Below are positions 25,260 through 34,092 of a stretch of 64,000 nt of DNA, in pieces. Source of the DNA: Psychroflexus tropicus DSM 15496 (GTDB lineage: Bacteria > Bacteroidota > Bacteroidia > Flavobacteriales > Flavobacteriaceae); assembly GCF_000378765.1 (NCBI RefSeq), contig NZ_KB905342.1, positions 372,001 to 436,000 on the forward strand. The letters are read 5' to 3'. The position numbers were made by a program, and so were the translations under genes. Position 1 is the first letter of the stretch. The number at the start of each line of letters is the position of its first letter. The notes beneath the pieces were generated by a model. It made no database searches. It saw only the letters and a program-made list of their open reading frames with translations, and had not been told where the DNA came from.

Positions 25260-25934
25260 ATGAATAATCATATTATGAAGAAGCCCTTGAAAAAAGCCTG
25301 GCCTACCAAAGCGGCGATGAGCCAGATTTATGAGCAGCATTTATGGGGTGGCAAGCACACTGATTTTTATTCTGGGGAAGGCTCTCATCGTCCGGAACTA
25401 GTAGAGCCTTACGTAAAAGTCGTTTCTACTTTCCTAAGTAATTTTGAAACCACTCCAGTAATTTGTGATTTGGGTTGCGGCGACTTTAATGTGGGCTCTC
25501 AGTTGGTAGAATTCACTCAAAAATACATCGCTGTAGATATTGTTGACGACTTGATAAGGCACAACCAACAGCACTTTAAAGAGGAAAAGCTGGAGTTCCA
25601 TCAACTCGATCTGGCGAAAGACACTCTTCCTGAAGGTGATATCGCCTTGCTAAGGCAAGTTCTTCAGCATTTGTCAAACAAAGAAATTAAAAAAGTCAGC
25701 AAAAAACTGACCAGCTATACCTATGTCATCTTAACCGAGCATCTTCCACTTGGGACTTTCGTCCCTAATATTGATATTATTTCAGGTCAGGGCACCCGCT
25801 TAAAAAAACAAAGCGGTGTCGATCTTCTCGCACCGCCTTTCGATATGAAGGTTAAATCATCTACTCCACTGCTATCACTTTTTTCCAGTGATGCTAAAAG
25901 TAAGATCCTCACCTCTCTTTATACCATGTTTTAA
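25260..25934 (+). CDS. Class I SAM-dependent methyltransferase
   Basis: 224 residues from the ATG at 25260 (a second ATG at 25275, giving MKKPLKKAWPTK, is equally plausible). An upstream TTG at 25242 overlaps the -7 promoter box and is rejected. Rossmann SAM motif I is VICDLGCGDFNVGSQLV (residues about 66-82), motif II YIAVDIVDDLI, and LRQVLQHLS marks the post-motif strand. The substrate is not evident. Divergent from the His/Met-rich lipoprotein gene and transcribed alone. Confidence 0.83.
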   Translation: MNNHIMKKPLKKAWPTKAAMSQIYEQHLWGGKHTDFYSGEGSHRPELVEPYVKVVSTFLSNFETTPVICDLGCGDFNVGSQLVEFTQKYIAVDIVDDLIRHNQQHFKEEKLEFHQLDLAKDTLPEGDIALLRQVLQHLSNKEIKKVSKKLTSYTYVILTEHLPLGTFVPNIDIISGQGTRLKKQSGVDLLAPPFDMKVKSSTPLLSLFSSDAKSKILTSLYTMF

Positions 25935-25957
25935 ACAGATGGAGGTTTTAGATTCCA

Positions 25958-26590
25958 TTAATTTTCGCAATCTTCTTCTAAAATCTGTTGTGCTCGTTTC
26001 TTTCCCCAGCTCGGATAAAATCTAATATCAGATTTCTCTTCGGTTTCAAAAAGACTAAGGGCCTTTTGAACATCTTCACAATAAGGCTGAATAGACTGAC
26101 CAAAGAATTTAGCTGAACCCATATCCCATTCGGCCTTGGCGAGAATGACTCTTGGATTATCCGGAGCAAGCTGCATGGCCTTTTGATAGATCATCTGGTT
26201 TTTACCGGATAAATTCATACCGTATTTTTGCCCATCAAAACTTATGTAAGCCGTATTTCCAAGCGCTTTAGCAAGCATAATTTCGGGATTGTTGGGAGAT
26301 AAACTAGAAGCCTGATTTAAAAGCTCTTCAGCTTTATCCAGTTTCAGTTTTAAGGTAGCTTCATCCTTTACTTCGAAAGCTGAAAGCACTAAGGTATAAC
26401 CAGCATAATAGGGTGGCAGCCAATTATCGCTTTCTGCCCTAGCAATGCGTTCAAAGAGATTGGAGGCTTCTACGATCTGATTTTGATCCCAAAGATCAAA
26501 AGCTTTTTTCATGCCCTTTTCATAAGAAAGTTGGGCCGAAGCAGAAAAGCTTAAAAATAGGGTGACGATTAAAATAGCTAGAGTTTTCAT
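25958..26590 (-). CDS. Periplasmic TPR-like protein
   Basis: 210 residues with a Sec signal peptide ending SASAQ (about residue 19). The mature part contains helical repeats of the TPR type (ALDLWD-type, ASNLFERIARAESDNW, AEELLNQASSLSPNNPEIMLAKA, YQKAMQLAPDNPRVILAKAEW), the last two being the clearest. No catalytic motif. It begins 6 bases after the DUF2141 gene, so they form an operon. Likely a scaffold for protein contact in the periplasm; no further function can be assigned. Confidence 0.75.
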   Translation of the reverse strand: MKTLAILIVTLFLSFSASAQLSYEKGMKKAFDLWDQNQIVEASNLFERIARAESDNWLPPYYAGYTLVLSAFEVKDEATLKLKLDKAEELLNQASSLSPNNPEIMLAKALGNTAYISFDGQKYGMNLSGKNQMIYQKAMQLAPDNPRVILAKAEWDMGSAKFFGQSIQPYCEDVQKALSLFETEEKSDIRFYPSWGKKRAQQILEEDCEN

Positions 26591-26596
26591 AAGTTT

Positions 26597-27019
26597 TTAG
26601 TTTATGTTGATTTGTATAAGTGTATCGGTTTCGATTTCAATTTTGCAATTCTGGTATGCAGGAGGACCATAGAAGCCCTTTTCGTCGTTTGAAAATCCAT
26701 AAGGTTCTTCAGGGATTTCCATCATATTTCTGTCTAACTTATTATTGTTATCGAGATCATGGTAATAGGCAAAGCAGTATTCGCCCTTGGGTATATTGTC
26801 AATAACCAACTTTGCTGTCTTGTTTTCAATAGAAGAGAAAGTGGATTTGAAAGGCGTCTTCAGGTAATTTTCAGCAGAATCATACAAGGCAAGTCTGGTA
26901 GATCCCTCTTCAACTTCTTTAACATCAAATTCAACAGTTAAAGTCACCGTTGAATCACTTTGAGCCTGAGCGGTAAAGCCCATGAGGCTAAAAAGTAATA
27001 CATAGTAGATTGTTTTCAT
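26597..27019 (-). CDS. DUF2141-family periplasmic protein
   Basis: 140 residues with a signal peptide ending TAQAQ. The pattern ALYDSAENYLKTPF ... IDNIPKGEYCFAYYHDLDNNNKLDRNMMEIPEEPYGFSND is that of DUF2141, an Ig-like beta domain common in Bacteroidetes. The DLDNNNKLD stretch resembles a calcium-binding loop. Function unknown. It leads the operon with the TPR-like protein; a TonB receptor is 550 bp upstream on the same strand, which is often the company these proteins keep. Confidence 0.85.
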   Translation of the reverse strand: MKTIYYVLLFSLMGFTAQAQSDSTVTLTVEFDVKEVEEGSTRLALYDSAENYLKTPFKSTFSSIENKTAKLVIDNIPKGEYCFAYYHDLDNNNKLDRNMMEIPEEPYGFSNDEKGFYGPPAYQNCKIEIETDTLIQININ

Positions 27020-27566
27020 AGTATAACTGTTTTATGATATAAAAGTAAGGGGAGAATGTTCTTTGGGATAAAGGTTAATGACGAGCGGTTATATTTTAAT
27101 GATGAATCGCTTTAAAAAATAGCTTTATTGTTCTTAGCCTTTTTTTGAGCTATTAGACTTCAAGCAATAATCACACTCTTTTCTTTTTTAATTCACTCCC
27201 GCTGTTATTAATTAAGTGTTCATGAATCTCGTTCCTCGATTTACATTGCCCAAAAAAGAAATCAACCTGCCTGCTATACCGCAGGTAGGCAGGAAAAGTC
27301 TAGGCTTACGAAAACTTATCTAAATAAATCGCTCAATGCCTAAATTTTAGGAACTCGCGATAAATACTTATCTAAAATTGAAGATTCTCTATGCTCGAAC
27401 AGCCTAAAATTTGACGGCATCTTTACTTCAAATTTTACGATAAGGTTTCGGTAGGCCGTTTTAATAATTCTGAATTTTAATCCCTATTCATTTAATGTAC
27501 TTTTAGCTTACAAGAATTTTACTATTTGAAAAATAAATTTAAAACGTCTAAAACTCTGCTAGTGAA
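27020..27566. other. Intergenic region, 547 bp, with a REP-like palindrome
   Basis: No coding frame found. From about 27230 to 27490 the sequence has a composition unlike a spacer (stretches such as tctaggcttacg, aactcgcgataaatac, ggtttcggtaggccg) and may be the remains of a dispersed repeat. The palindrome CCTGCC ... GGCAGG sits at 27266-27293. Confidence 0.4.
27266..27293. repeat. REP-like palindrome, copy 1
   Basis: CCTGCC (27266-27271) and GGCAGG (27288-27293) flank a 16-base loop. A comparable palindrome, GCCTGCC / GGCAGGC, is at 46796-46823. Confidence 0.5.
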
Positions 27567-29723
27567 TTACAAGTTATCCAATTGATTGGAGGTTTTATCG
27601 TCGCTGATAGTCCAGAAAAAGCCTACAAATAAGAACTGATCGTCGTTCGGTACAATCGCCTGTCTTTGGAAAACTCCATTGGCATCAGCCTGGTTAGCGT
27701 AGTTGTAGCCAAAAACATTTCTGGTGTTGAGGACGTTGCTCACTGAAAAATAAAGGATTTTCTGTTGATCAATCAAATACGCCCAATTGAAGCTCAGGTT
27801 ATGGAAGGTTTTAGTCTTTTGGTTTAAAAATCCAGGCTGATTAGGATTGGTGTAATTCCTTCCCGAGGCGAAGACGTAACTAAGGCCGACTTGACTATTC
27901 CAGTCTTCTATCCAATACTTGGTCACTAAAGAAGCGTTATGAGTGGAGGCAAAACCAGGTTGGGCCGCTTCTGGAAAATTTCTATAGTCCCGTTCGGTAT
28001 CCAGGAATGAGTAAGACGCCCAGTACTCCAAGTTTTTAAAGCTTCTGTTGTCTCTCCAAAAGACATCCACTCCACTGGCCTCTCCAAAACCAAGATTGCT
28101 GAAGTTACTGCCGAAGATTGGAAGCTCAGTATCAAATTTTACTAAATTATCGTAAGACTTGTGGTAAGCTTCAACTCTAAAAATTTGATTCTTGCGTACA
28201 TACTGAAAGTTAGCTATGAAGTGGGTTGCATGTTCTGGTTGTAAGGCAGAATTAAATTTCAACACCTCCGCATTAGGATGCTGAAAAAACCTTCCGTAAG
28301 CCAGTGAGAACTGAGAGTGTTTTCCAGATTTATAGGCCATTGAGGCACGAGGAGAAAACTCTGTTTGATTCAGAAGTTCATAATGACCTACTCTAGCTCC
28401 AACGTTAAGAGCTAACTGCTTAGAAAAGAACACATCAACTTCAGCAAAACCAGCAGAAATATTATTCTGAAATCCATAGTCGAAAGCTGGAGTTTCCAGA
28501 GCTTGAAAACGCTCATCAAAATCGGTGATAAAATATTCTCCTCCTACATTGAACTTCAAGCGATTATTAAGACGCTTGTTAAGTTTAATTTTAAGGTGGG
28601 CGGAGTGATCAGAATTAGAAATCAAATCCTCACCAACTTGAAACTGGTTATTATCATGAGATAAAGATAAACCTGTATTCAGTGTCCATTTCTGGCCCAG
28701 CAGACTTTTGTATGATCCATTAACGTAAAGGTTACGATTTTCATTAGCAAACCTAAATCCCTCTTCAAAATTGATATTCTCCTGAATCACATCCAAATCC
28801 GTATAGCTAAAGGCTCCGTAAAGTTTTAGCAAATCGGTGTCGTTAGTCTTGTAGCGATAAACCAGTTCGCCATTGGCAGACTGGATTGGGCTCAGCCACT
28901 GATTCCGATCGGGTAGAGCTTCTAGATAAGGCGTTAAATTGATATATGAGGTATTGATACTCAATGAACTTTTCTCCCATTTTTGAGTGTTTCCCACTCC
29001 AACGCCTACCGTCATTAACGAGACTTCTGTTTTTTCCTGGTCGGGCTCATCGATAGAATTAAGCTTTAGCACTGCCGATAAGGCTTGTCCGTATTCTGCG
29101 GAATAACCGCCTGTAGAAAACGAAATGCCTTTAAACAGGAAGGGCGAAAAGCGTCCGCGGGTAGGAATATTGTTGGTCGTAGGCGTATAAGGCGCGAACA
29201 CTCGCATACCGTCGATAAAGATTTGGGTTTCCTCGGCTCTACCACCTCTTACAAAAAGTCTTCCATCCTCAGCTACTGTTGAAGTCCCGGGTAAGGTTTG
29301 TAAGGCCCCTAAAAAATCCCCTAAGGCGTTGGCCGTGGTGACCACATCCAAAGGTTTTAGGGCAGTCACTCTGGAAGCCTCTCCTGCCTCAAAAGTACCG
29401 GCAGTGAGCATCACAGCATCTAGGGTATTGACATCTTCCCTTAAGCGGATGTCAATCTCTTTAAGCTTAGTAACATCAGTGGTTAATGAGTAATCTTCAA
29501 AAGATAAAAATGAAACATATAGGGTTTGTTCTCCGGTTTCTGAAGTGCTAAATGAAAACTTCCCCTTTGCATCTGTTGTGGCTCCATCATAAGTACCAAC
29601 CAGGTACACATTGGCTCCAATAATAGGAAGACCCTGACGGTCGGTGACTTGACCAGAAATAGATTGTTGCGCTAAGACCTGAACGCTTAGAAATAGTAAA
29701 ATCAGAAACAAAGGAGCTTTCAT
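27567..29723 (-). CDS. TonB-dependent outer-membrane receptor
   Basis: 718 residues from the ATG at 29723, which gives a standard signal peptide (MKAPLFLILLFLSVQVLAQ). A TTG ten codons upstream adds only Lys/Arg residues and is rejected. Order: CarboxypepD-reg-like beta-sandwich (residues about 20-105, ISGQVTDRQGLPIIGANVYL), plug domain (about 115-225, LGDFLGALQTLPGTSTVAEDGRLFVRGG), then a 22-strand barrel. No SusD partner next to it, so it imports a small ligand (siderophore, vitamin, metal chelate) rather than clearly a glycan. The substrate cannot be told. Confidence 0.92.
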   Translation of the reverse strand: MKAPLFLILLFLSVQVLAQQSISGQVTDRQGLPIIGANVYLVGTYDGATTDAKGKFSFSTSETGEQTLYVSFLSFEDYSLTTDVTKLKEIDIRLREDVNTLDAVMLTAGTFEAGEASRVTALKPLDVVTTANALGDFLGALQTLPGTSTVAEDGRLFVRGGRAEETQIFIDGMRVFAPYTPTTNNIPTRGRFSPFLFKGISFSTGGYSAEYGQALSAVLKLNSIDEPDQEKTEVSLMTVGVGVGNTQKWEKSSLSINTSYINLTPYLEALPDRNQWLSPIQSANGELVYRYKTNDTDLLKLYGAFSYTDLDVIQENINFEEGFRFANENRNLYVNGSYKSLLGQKWTLNTGLSLSHDNNQFQVGEDLISNSDHSAHLKIKLNKRLNNRLKFNVGGEYFITDFDERFQALETPAFDYGFQNNISAGFAEVDVFFSKQLALNVGARVGHYELLNQTEFSPRASMAYKSGKHSQFSLAYGRFFQHPNAEVLKFNSALQPEHATHFIANFQYVRKNQIFRVEAYHKSYDNLVKFDTELPIFGSNFSNLGFGEASGVDVFWRDNRSFKNLEYWASYSFLDTERDYRNFPEAAQPGFASTHNASLVTKYWIEDWNSQVGLSYVFASGRNYTNPNQPGFLNQKTKTFHNLSFNWAYLIDQQKILYFSVSNVLNTRNVFGYNYANQADANGVFQRQAIVPNDDQFLFVGFFWTISDDKTSNQLDNL

Positions 29724-29859
29724 CTGGCGTGTTTTTTTCTTTTGATAACACAAAAGTTGAAAAACACTTCTATTGAAACCTCTTAAACTTTATGAACGGT
29801 CAAATGGCATAGATGAACCGTTGATTTTAATGTATTTCTCTTGATTGAAAGCTTCAAAC

Positions 29860-30240
29860 TTAGCCTAAAACATGCTGAGCTAATACTTTTTGCACATCAT
29901 AAACGTTCACACTTTTATTGAATTTTTTCTGAATACTAGGATTTTGTTCACTAGAAATCCAGATCTTCAATTCCGCCTCCAGATCAAACGATCCTGCGGT
30001 TTCCACACTGAAGCGGCTGATGCTTTTATAGCCCACCGAAAAATACTCGACTTTTCGACCGGTAAGGCCTTGTTTATCGACTAAAATCAAGCGTTTGTTG
30101 GTGAAAATAAAGGTATCTCTGACCAGCTTAAAGCCAATTTCGATGCTTTCATTATCGGTGAGTAACTGACTGTAGTCCTTTTCTAAATCTTGCTGACTTA
30201 CCGCTCCGGCGTTGCCGAGTAGTGATGAAAATAGCCCCAT
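29860..30240 (-). CDS. Bacterial PH-domain protein (bPH, YvbH-like)
   Basis: 126 residues. The fold is that of the bacterial pleckstrin-homology-like family: IEIGFKLVRDTFIFTNKRLILVDKQGLTGRKVEYFSVGYKSISRFSVETAG, with the TNKRLILVDKQGLTGRKVE strand-turn-strand especially typical. No signal or membrane segment. Role unknown (family members are cytosolic and often stress-related). It closes a three-gene minus-strand operon with two small membrane proteins. Confidence 0.82.
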   Translation of the reverse strand: MGLFSSLLGNAGAVSQQDLEKDYSQLLTDNESIEIGFKLVRDTFIFTNKRLILVDKQGLTGRKVEYFSVGYKSISRFSVETAGSFDLEAELKIWISSEQNPSIQKKFNKSVNVYDVQKVLAQHVLG

Positions 30241-30256
30241 GGATTGTGTTTTAAAA

Positions 30257-30433
30257 TTAGTTATTTAGTTTTTCTTTCTTAGCTTTATAGCTTAACGACG
30301 CCGAAACGATAAATGCAGGAGTGATAAAAACTGCCACCAGGGTTTTTATCTCTACGAGTTCATAGTGACCTATAACTAAAGATAGAAGTAACATAAGATT
30401 TAAAGCATACCATGCTTTTTTATTGATGTTCAT
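30257..30433 (-). CDS. 58-residue small membrane protein
   Basis: Starts MNINKKAWYALNLMLLLSLV and ends SYKAKKEKLNN. Two hydrophobic segments (residues about 8-22 and 29-47) suggest a hairpin in the inner membrane. The gene lies 10 bases after the 150-residue membrane protein and 16 before the PH-domain gene, which supports it being real. No family recognised. Confidence 0.65.
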   Translation of the reverse strand: MNINKKAWYALNLMLLLSLVIGHYELVEIKTLVAVFITPAFIVSASLSYKAKKEKLNN

Positions 30434-30443
30434 AATAAATGGA

Positions 30444-30896
30444 TTATAGATTGGTATGTGTTTTGGCCTGTTGGAGGTCCTTGAATTTAGCTTTCACCTG
30501 TTTTAGAGCTTCGTCTTGCATCGTATTGAGGTCCAATGTAAAATTGCGGTCTTCGAGCTGAAGCTCAATTTCGAATAACCTGACCTCGATGGTTTGTATA
30601 TCCTCGATGTTGATAACTTCAAGTTGTTTGGTTTGAGGAAGAAAGAATCTTACCTGCTGCTCATCCCACTCGATATAATACTTTTCGTTTCTTAAGTTGT
30701 AGATCCCTAAGCTAATAAAAATAATACCCTGAAATCCCTGAAATAAGGGTGTCCAATCGAAATCTGAATCTACAAATATTATTTTTCCAACAGCAAAGAT
30801 GCCGATCGCTAGCAACAATACTCCAAAACCAATCATGATTTTGGACAGTATTTTCTGGGTTCTAAAGGCCTTGACTCGAGTCATTTTCACTTTCAC
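30444..30896 (-). CDS. Membrane protein with a PH-like C-terminal half
   Basis: 150 residues. Two spans near the N-terminus (about 18-40 and 50-66), then a strand-rich domain (YYIEWDEQQVRFFLPQTKQLEVINIEDIQTIEVR) that looks like the bPH2-type beta domain but is not one I can name. First gene of the operon with the 58-residue protein and the PH-domain gene. Function unknown. Confidence 0.65.
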   Translation of the reverse strand: MKVKMTRVKAFRTQKILSKIMIGFGVLLLAIGIFAVGKIIFVDSDFDWTPLFQGFQGIIFISLGIYNLRNEKYYIEWDEQQVRFFLPQTKQLEVINIEDIQTIEVRLFEIELQLEDRNFTLDLNTMQDEALKQVKAKFKDLQQAKTHTNL

Positions 30897-30949
30897 TAAT
30901 GAAATTGAGATATAAATTTAATTAATGAATTTTTAATAAAAATGAAAAC

Positions 30950-30978
30950 TTGTTTAAACTTCTTTAAACATAGTTTTG
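30950..30978 (+). promoter_or_regulatory. Promoter of the acetyltransferase-ovoA operon (leaderless spacing)
   Basis: TTG at 30950-30952, an 18-base spacer and a perfect TAGTTTTG at 30971-30978. The ATG at 30985 follows after 6 bases, so the transcript should begin at or beside the start codon. Confidence 0.78.
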
Positions 30979-30984
30979 CAATAC

Positions 30985-31518
30985 ATGATTACTTATAAGA
31001 AAGTTACTAAATCCACGTATAAAGATCAAAGTCTACAGCTTAGAGAACTATATCTGGATGCTTTTACCAAAGGCCTCTCAGCTCAGCATATTGAAGTTGA
31101 AAACGCTGAAGCGTATCTCAAAACGCTTTTTGAAAAGGGATATGGCATCCTGGGCTTTTCAAACGAACAGCTGGTGGCCGCATTAATTGTGACGCCCCCT
31201 AGTTTAGACGAGGAACGCCCTTCTGATATCAAAGAGAAATACCCAGATGCTGAAAGTTTGTACATCGCTGAAGTGCTGGTCGATGAAAACTTTCGGGGAA
31301 TGGGACTTGGAAAAGGTTTGTTTGAAAAATTTGAAGCTACACTTAACGCAGACATCACTCACGTTTTGCTGAGGGTGTGGAGCAAAAATGAAATCGCCTA
31401 CAATTTGTATAAGTCTTCAGGCTTTGAAGACTGTGGAAGTATCATCCAACAAAAATTTAAACCGGTGACCAAAGCGCCATTCGAAATGGAAAAACGCTAT
31501 ATGGTGAAGGATTATTAA
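30985..31518 (+). CDS. GNAT acetyltransferase, co-transcribed with ovoA
   Basis: 177 residues. The acetyl-CoA-binding motif V(L/V)xxxFRGMGLGKGLFEKFE (residues about 92-111, with RGMGLG) and the C-terminal NEIAYNLYKSSGFEDCG helix-strand are typical of GNAT. The start is the ATG at 30985; a TTG at 30976 lies inside the -7 promoter box. It precedes ovoA by 8 bases, so it is in the same operon. It may act on an ovothiol intermediate, on histidine-derived thiols or on something unrelated; the substrate is unknown. Confidence 0.83.
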   Translation: MITYKKVTKSTYKDQSLQLRELYLDAFTKGLSAQHIEVENAEAYLKTLFEKGYGILGFSNEQLVAALIVTPPSLDEERPSDIKEKYPDAESLYIAEVLVDENFRGMGLGKGLFEKFEATLNADITHVLLRVWSKNEIAYNLYKSSGFEDCGSIIQQKFKPVTKAPFEMEKRYMVKDY

Positions 31519-31526
31519 TACAGACT

Positions 31527-33635
31527 ATGAAAGAATTCAATATAAAAACCCCTCATCTCGCTCAAGGAACGCCAGAAGAAAAACGTCAGGAAATTCTTGA
31601 CTATTTCAACAGGACCTTCGAGCTGGATACCCAACTTTACAACACCTTAAAAGATGAAGACGCCTTTTATATGCGGGCAGACCCACTGAGGCATCCTATC
31701 ATCTTTTACTATGGGCATACCAGTGTATTTTTTGTGAACAAGCTGGTCCTGGCCGGACTATTGCCTGAGCATATCAATCCGCATTTTGAATCCATTTTTG
31801 CTATTGGTGTGGATGAAATGTCCTGGGACGACCTCAACGAAGAAAATTACGACTGGCCTTCAGTAGCCGAAGTTCGGGAGTATCGAAAAACCGTTAAAGC
31901 TGAGATTACCAAACTCATCCAAACATTGCCACTGGAGTTGCCTATCACCTGGGAAAACGCTTTCTGGCCAATCATCATGGGAATTGAACACCAAAACATT
32001 CATATCGAAACCTCATCGGTACTCATCCGTCAACTCCCAGTTGAGAAGTTACAAACCGGAATCTTTACCAACATCTGCGAAGACGACCATGGAGTGGTTG
32101 CCAATGAATTGATTTCAGTTGATGGGTCTACAATTGAATTAGGAAAAAAACAAAACCATCCGCTTTACGGTTGGGATTTGGAATACGGTAATTTTGAAGA
32201 GCGCATACAAGACTTTAAGGCCTCAAAATACCTGGTTTCTAATGCTGAATTTTTAGAATTTATCGAAGCTGGAGGCTATCAGGACAAACAGTGGTGGACC
32301 GAAGAAGGCTGGTCCTGGTGTACTTATAAAAAAGCCGAACATCCTCAATTTTGGATCAAGGAAAACGATAACTACAAATTGAGATTAATGACCCAGGTGG
32401 TTCCCATGAAATGGAGCTTCCCCGCAGAAATCAATTATCTGGAAGCCAAGGCCTTTTGCAACTGGAAATCCAATAAGACCGGCAAAAAACTCCGTCTGCC
32501 TACAGAAGCCGAATGGTATAAGTTAATCGAGGTGAGCCAGGTAAAAGACGCTATCGAGTGGGAGGTTGCACCGGGTAACATCAATTTGGAACATTACAGT
32601 TCTTCCTGTCCGGTCGATCGTTTTACCTTTGGAGATTTCTACGATCTTATGGGGAACGTCTGGCAGTGGACCGAAACCCCAATTACAGGTTATCCAGGAT
32701 TTAAAGTACACCCCTTATACGACGATTTTTCGACGCCGACTTTTGATGGAAAGCACAACATCATCAAGGGAGGTTCTTGGATTTCTACCGGAAATGAAGC
32801 AACGCTAAACGCTCGTTATGCCTTTAGACGACATTTCTACCAGCATGCTGGCTTTCGATACGTCGAATCTGAGTTTGAGCCAGACATTCGAGTGGATAGT
32901 TACGAAACCGATGAAGAAGTTGCGATCTCCTGCGAACAGAATTATGGAGATGATTATTTGGGCATGACCAAATTACCACTTCAGGTTTTGGAAGTGCTGA
33001 AACAACAGGTAGAGAAGCCAGAAGATAAAAGCCTTCTGGACCTTAACTGCGACACTGGTCGTCTGGCGTTTGAAGCTACGCGTCATTTTAAAGAAGTGAC
33101 GGCCATAGATGCTTCGGCCCGTTTTATTCGTCCGGCCATCGAATTGCAAAAGAATGGTCTGCTGAGGTATGTGATTAAGGATGAAGGCGAATTATCTGTG
33201 TTTAAAGATGTTGTGCTCAAAGATTTGAAACTAGACAAGACTCTGGATCATCTTCAATTTATGCAGGATGATGTGATGAAACTCAAGGAGCGCTACAGCG
33301 GTTATGATGTTATCGTCGCGATGAATCTGCTGGAAGAGATTCGACAGCCCAAAGCAGTGTTGAGCAGGATCCACGAACGCTTAAACGCTGGCGGAATGTT
33401 GATTTTAGGATCAACCTACGATTGGGAATCCAGCACTAGCGAGGTGGAACACTGGCCTGGAGGCTTTAAGAAGGATGGAGAGCCGGTAAAGTCGATTGAC
33501 GGTATCTCTGCTATTCTTGAGGAACACTTTAGCTTAGAAGCCGAACCTGTACAACTGACCTATCCGATCCGACAGTCGAGCAGACGCTTTGAGGTGAAAA
33601 CGTCTGAGGTAAGTGTCTGGAGGAAGACGTCTTAA
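31527..33635 (+). CDS. ovoA: 5-histidylcysteine sulfoxide synthase / mercaptohistidine methyltransferase (OvoA)
   Basis: Iron enzyme that joins cysteine to histidine with O2 and, in its C-terminal half, N-methylates the mercaptohistidine: the ovothiol pathway. 702 residues, the usual fusion length. Order: DinB-like four-helix region with the iron-binding H-x3-H-x-E (His155, His159, Glu161 in IEHQNIHIET) and a further His64 (YYGHTS); a formylglycine-generating-enzyme-like sulfatase-modifying domain (about 225-460, NVWQWTETP, GGSWIS, FRRHFYQHAGFRY); then a SAM methyltransferase domain (about 495-700, LLDLNCDTGRLAFEA). The PLP lyase OvoB is not in the operon. Its stop codon interlocks with the next gene's. 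Confidence 0.93.
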   Translation: MKEFNIKTPHLAQGTPEEKRQEILDYFNRTFELDTQLYNTLKDEDAFYMRADPLRHPIIFYYGHTSVFFVNKLVLAGLLPEHINPHFESIFAIGVDEMSWDDLNEENYDWPSVAEVREYRKTVKAEITKLIQTLPLELPITWENAFWPIIMGIEHQNIHIETSSVLIRQLPVEKLQTGIFTNICEDDHGVVANELISVDGSTIELGKKQNHPLYGWDLEYGNFEERIQDFKASKYLVSNAEFLEFIEAGGYQDKQWWTEEGWSWCTYKKAEHPQFWIKENDNYKLRLMTQVVPMKWSFPAEINYLEAKAFCNWKSNKTGKKLRLPTEAEWYKLIEVSQVKDAIEWEVAPGNINLEHYSSSCPVDRFTFGDFYDLMGNVWQWTETPITGYPGFKVHPLYDDFSTPTFDGKHNIIKGGSWISTGNEATLNARYAFRRHFYQHAGFRYVESEFEPDIRVDSYETDEEVAISCEQNYGDDYLGMTKLPLQVLEVLKQQVEKPEDKSLLDLNCDTGRLAFEATRHFKEVTAIDASARFIRPAIELQKNGLLRYVIKDEGELSVFKDVVLKDLKLDKTLDHLQFMQDDVMKLKERYSGYDVIVAMNLLEEIRQPKAVLSRIHERLNAGGMLILGSTYDWESSTSEVEHWPGGFKKDGEPVKSIDGISAILEEHFSLEAEPVQLTYPIRQSSRRFEVKTSEVSVWRKTS

Positions 33636-33928
33636 TTAAGAAGCAGGTAGAGGGCTATAAACACAAGGACGGTAAAGACTAAGCTGACTGCATAAAAGAC
33701 CTGTAGCTTCTTGCGCTGGGCTAATGCCTTTTTTCTAACTTGCAGTTTTGACATTTCAATTTCTTGAGCTGTAAAGGTTTTTAGGGATGTTGCCTTTGAA
33801 GCCTTTTCTTTAGAATGAATGCCTTCCCGATTGTTTTCTTTGAATTTTTTTCGCTGAGAAGGGCGCTGCGCCCGGTTTTGTTTCAACCGATTGTTCATGT
33901 CTTGCATGTGCCCTGCTCCAAAACTCAT
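33632..33928 (-). CDS. 98-residue basic protein with C-terminal membrane anchor
   Basis: The N-terminal 65 residues are rich in Lys, Arg, Gln and Asn (MSFGAGHMQDMNNRLKQNRAQ); residues about 76-97 form a single hydrophobic span (FYAVSLVFTVLVFIALYLLL). Likely a tail-anchored protein with a cytosolic basic domain. Similar short proteins occur in other flavobacteria but I know of no function. Its ATG overlaps the stop codon of the preceding 55-codon gene (ATGA), so translation is probably coupled. Confidence 0.7.
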   Translation of the reverse strand: MSFGAGHMQDMNNRLKQNRAQRPSQRKKFKENNREGIHSKEKASKATSLKTFTAQEIEMSKLQVRKKALAQRKKLQVFYAVSLVFTVLVFIALYLLLN

Positions 33929-34092
33929 GGCTGTTTGTTCTTAAAGAGGAATTTCGATAAAAAAATAACAGATATACCAAAACCAATAATAGCACCACTG
34001 AGAAAATTAGATTCTACGATTTCATAAGTTCTTATGAGTAGTCCTAATGCTGTGATACAAACTCCTAAAATTACATTTTGTAGCGTATTCAT
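33925..34092 (-). CDS. 55-residue small membrane protein
   Basis: Begins MNTLQNVILGVCITALGLLI and ends SKFLFKNKQP; two hydrophobic segments (residues about 5-20 and 32-48). Its ATG follows the TAA of the upstream S41 protease gene with no gap, and its own stop overlaps the next ATG. This tight packing argues that it is real. No family recognised. Confidence 0.65.
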   Translation of the reverse strand: MNTLQNVILGVCITALGLLIRTYEIVESNFLSGAIIGFGISVIFLSKFLFKNKQP

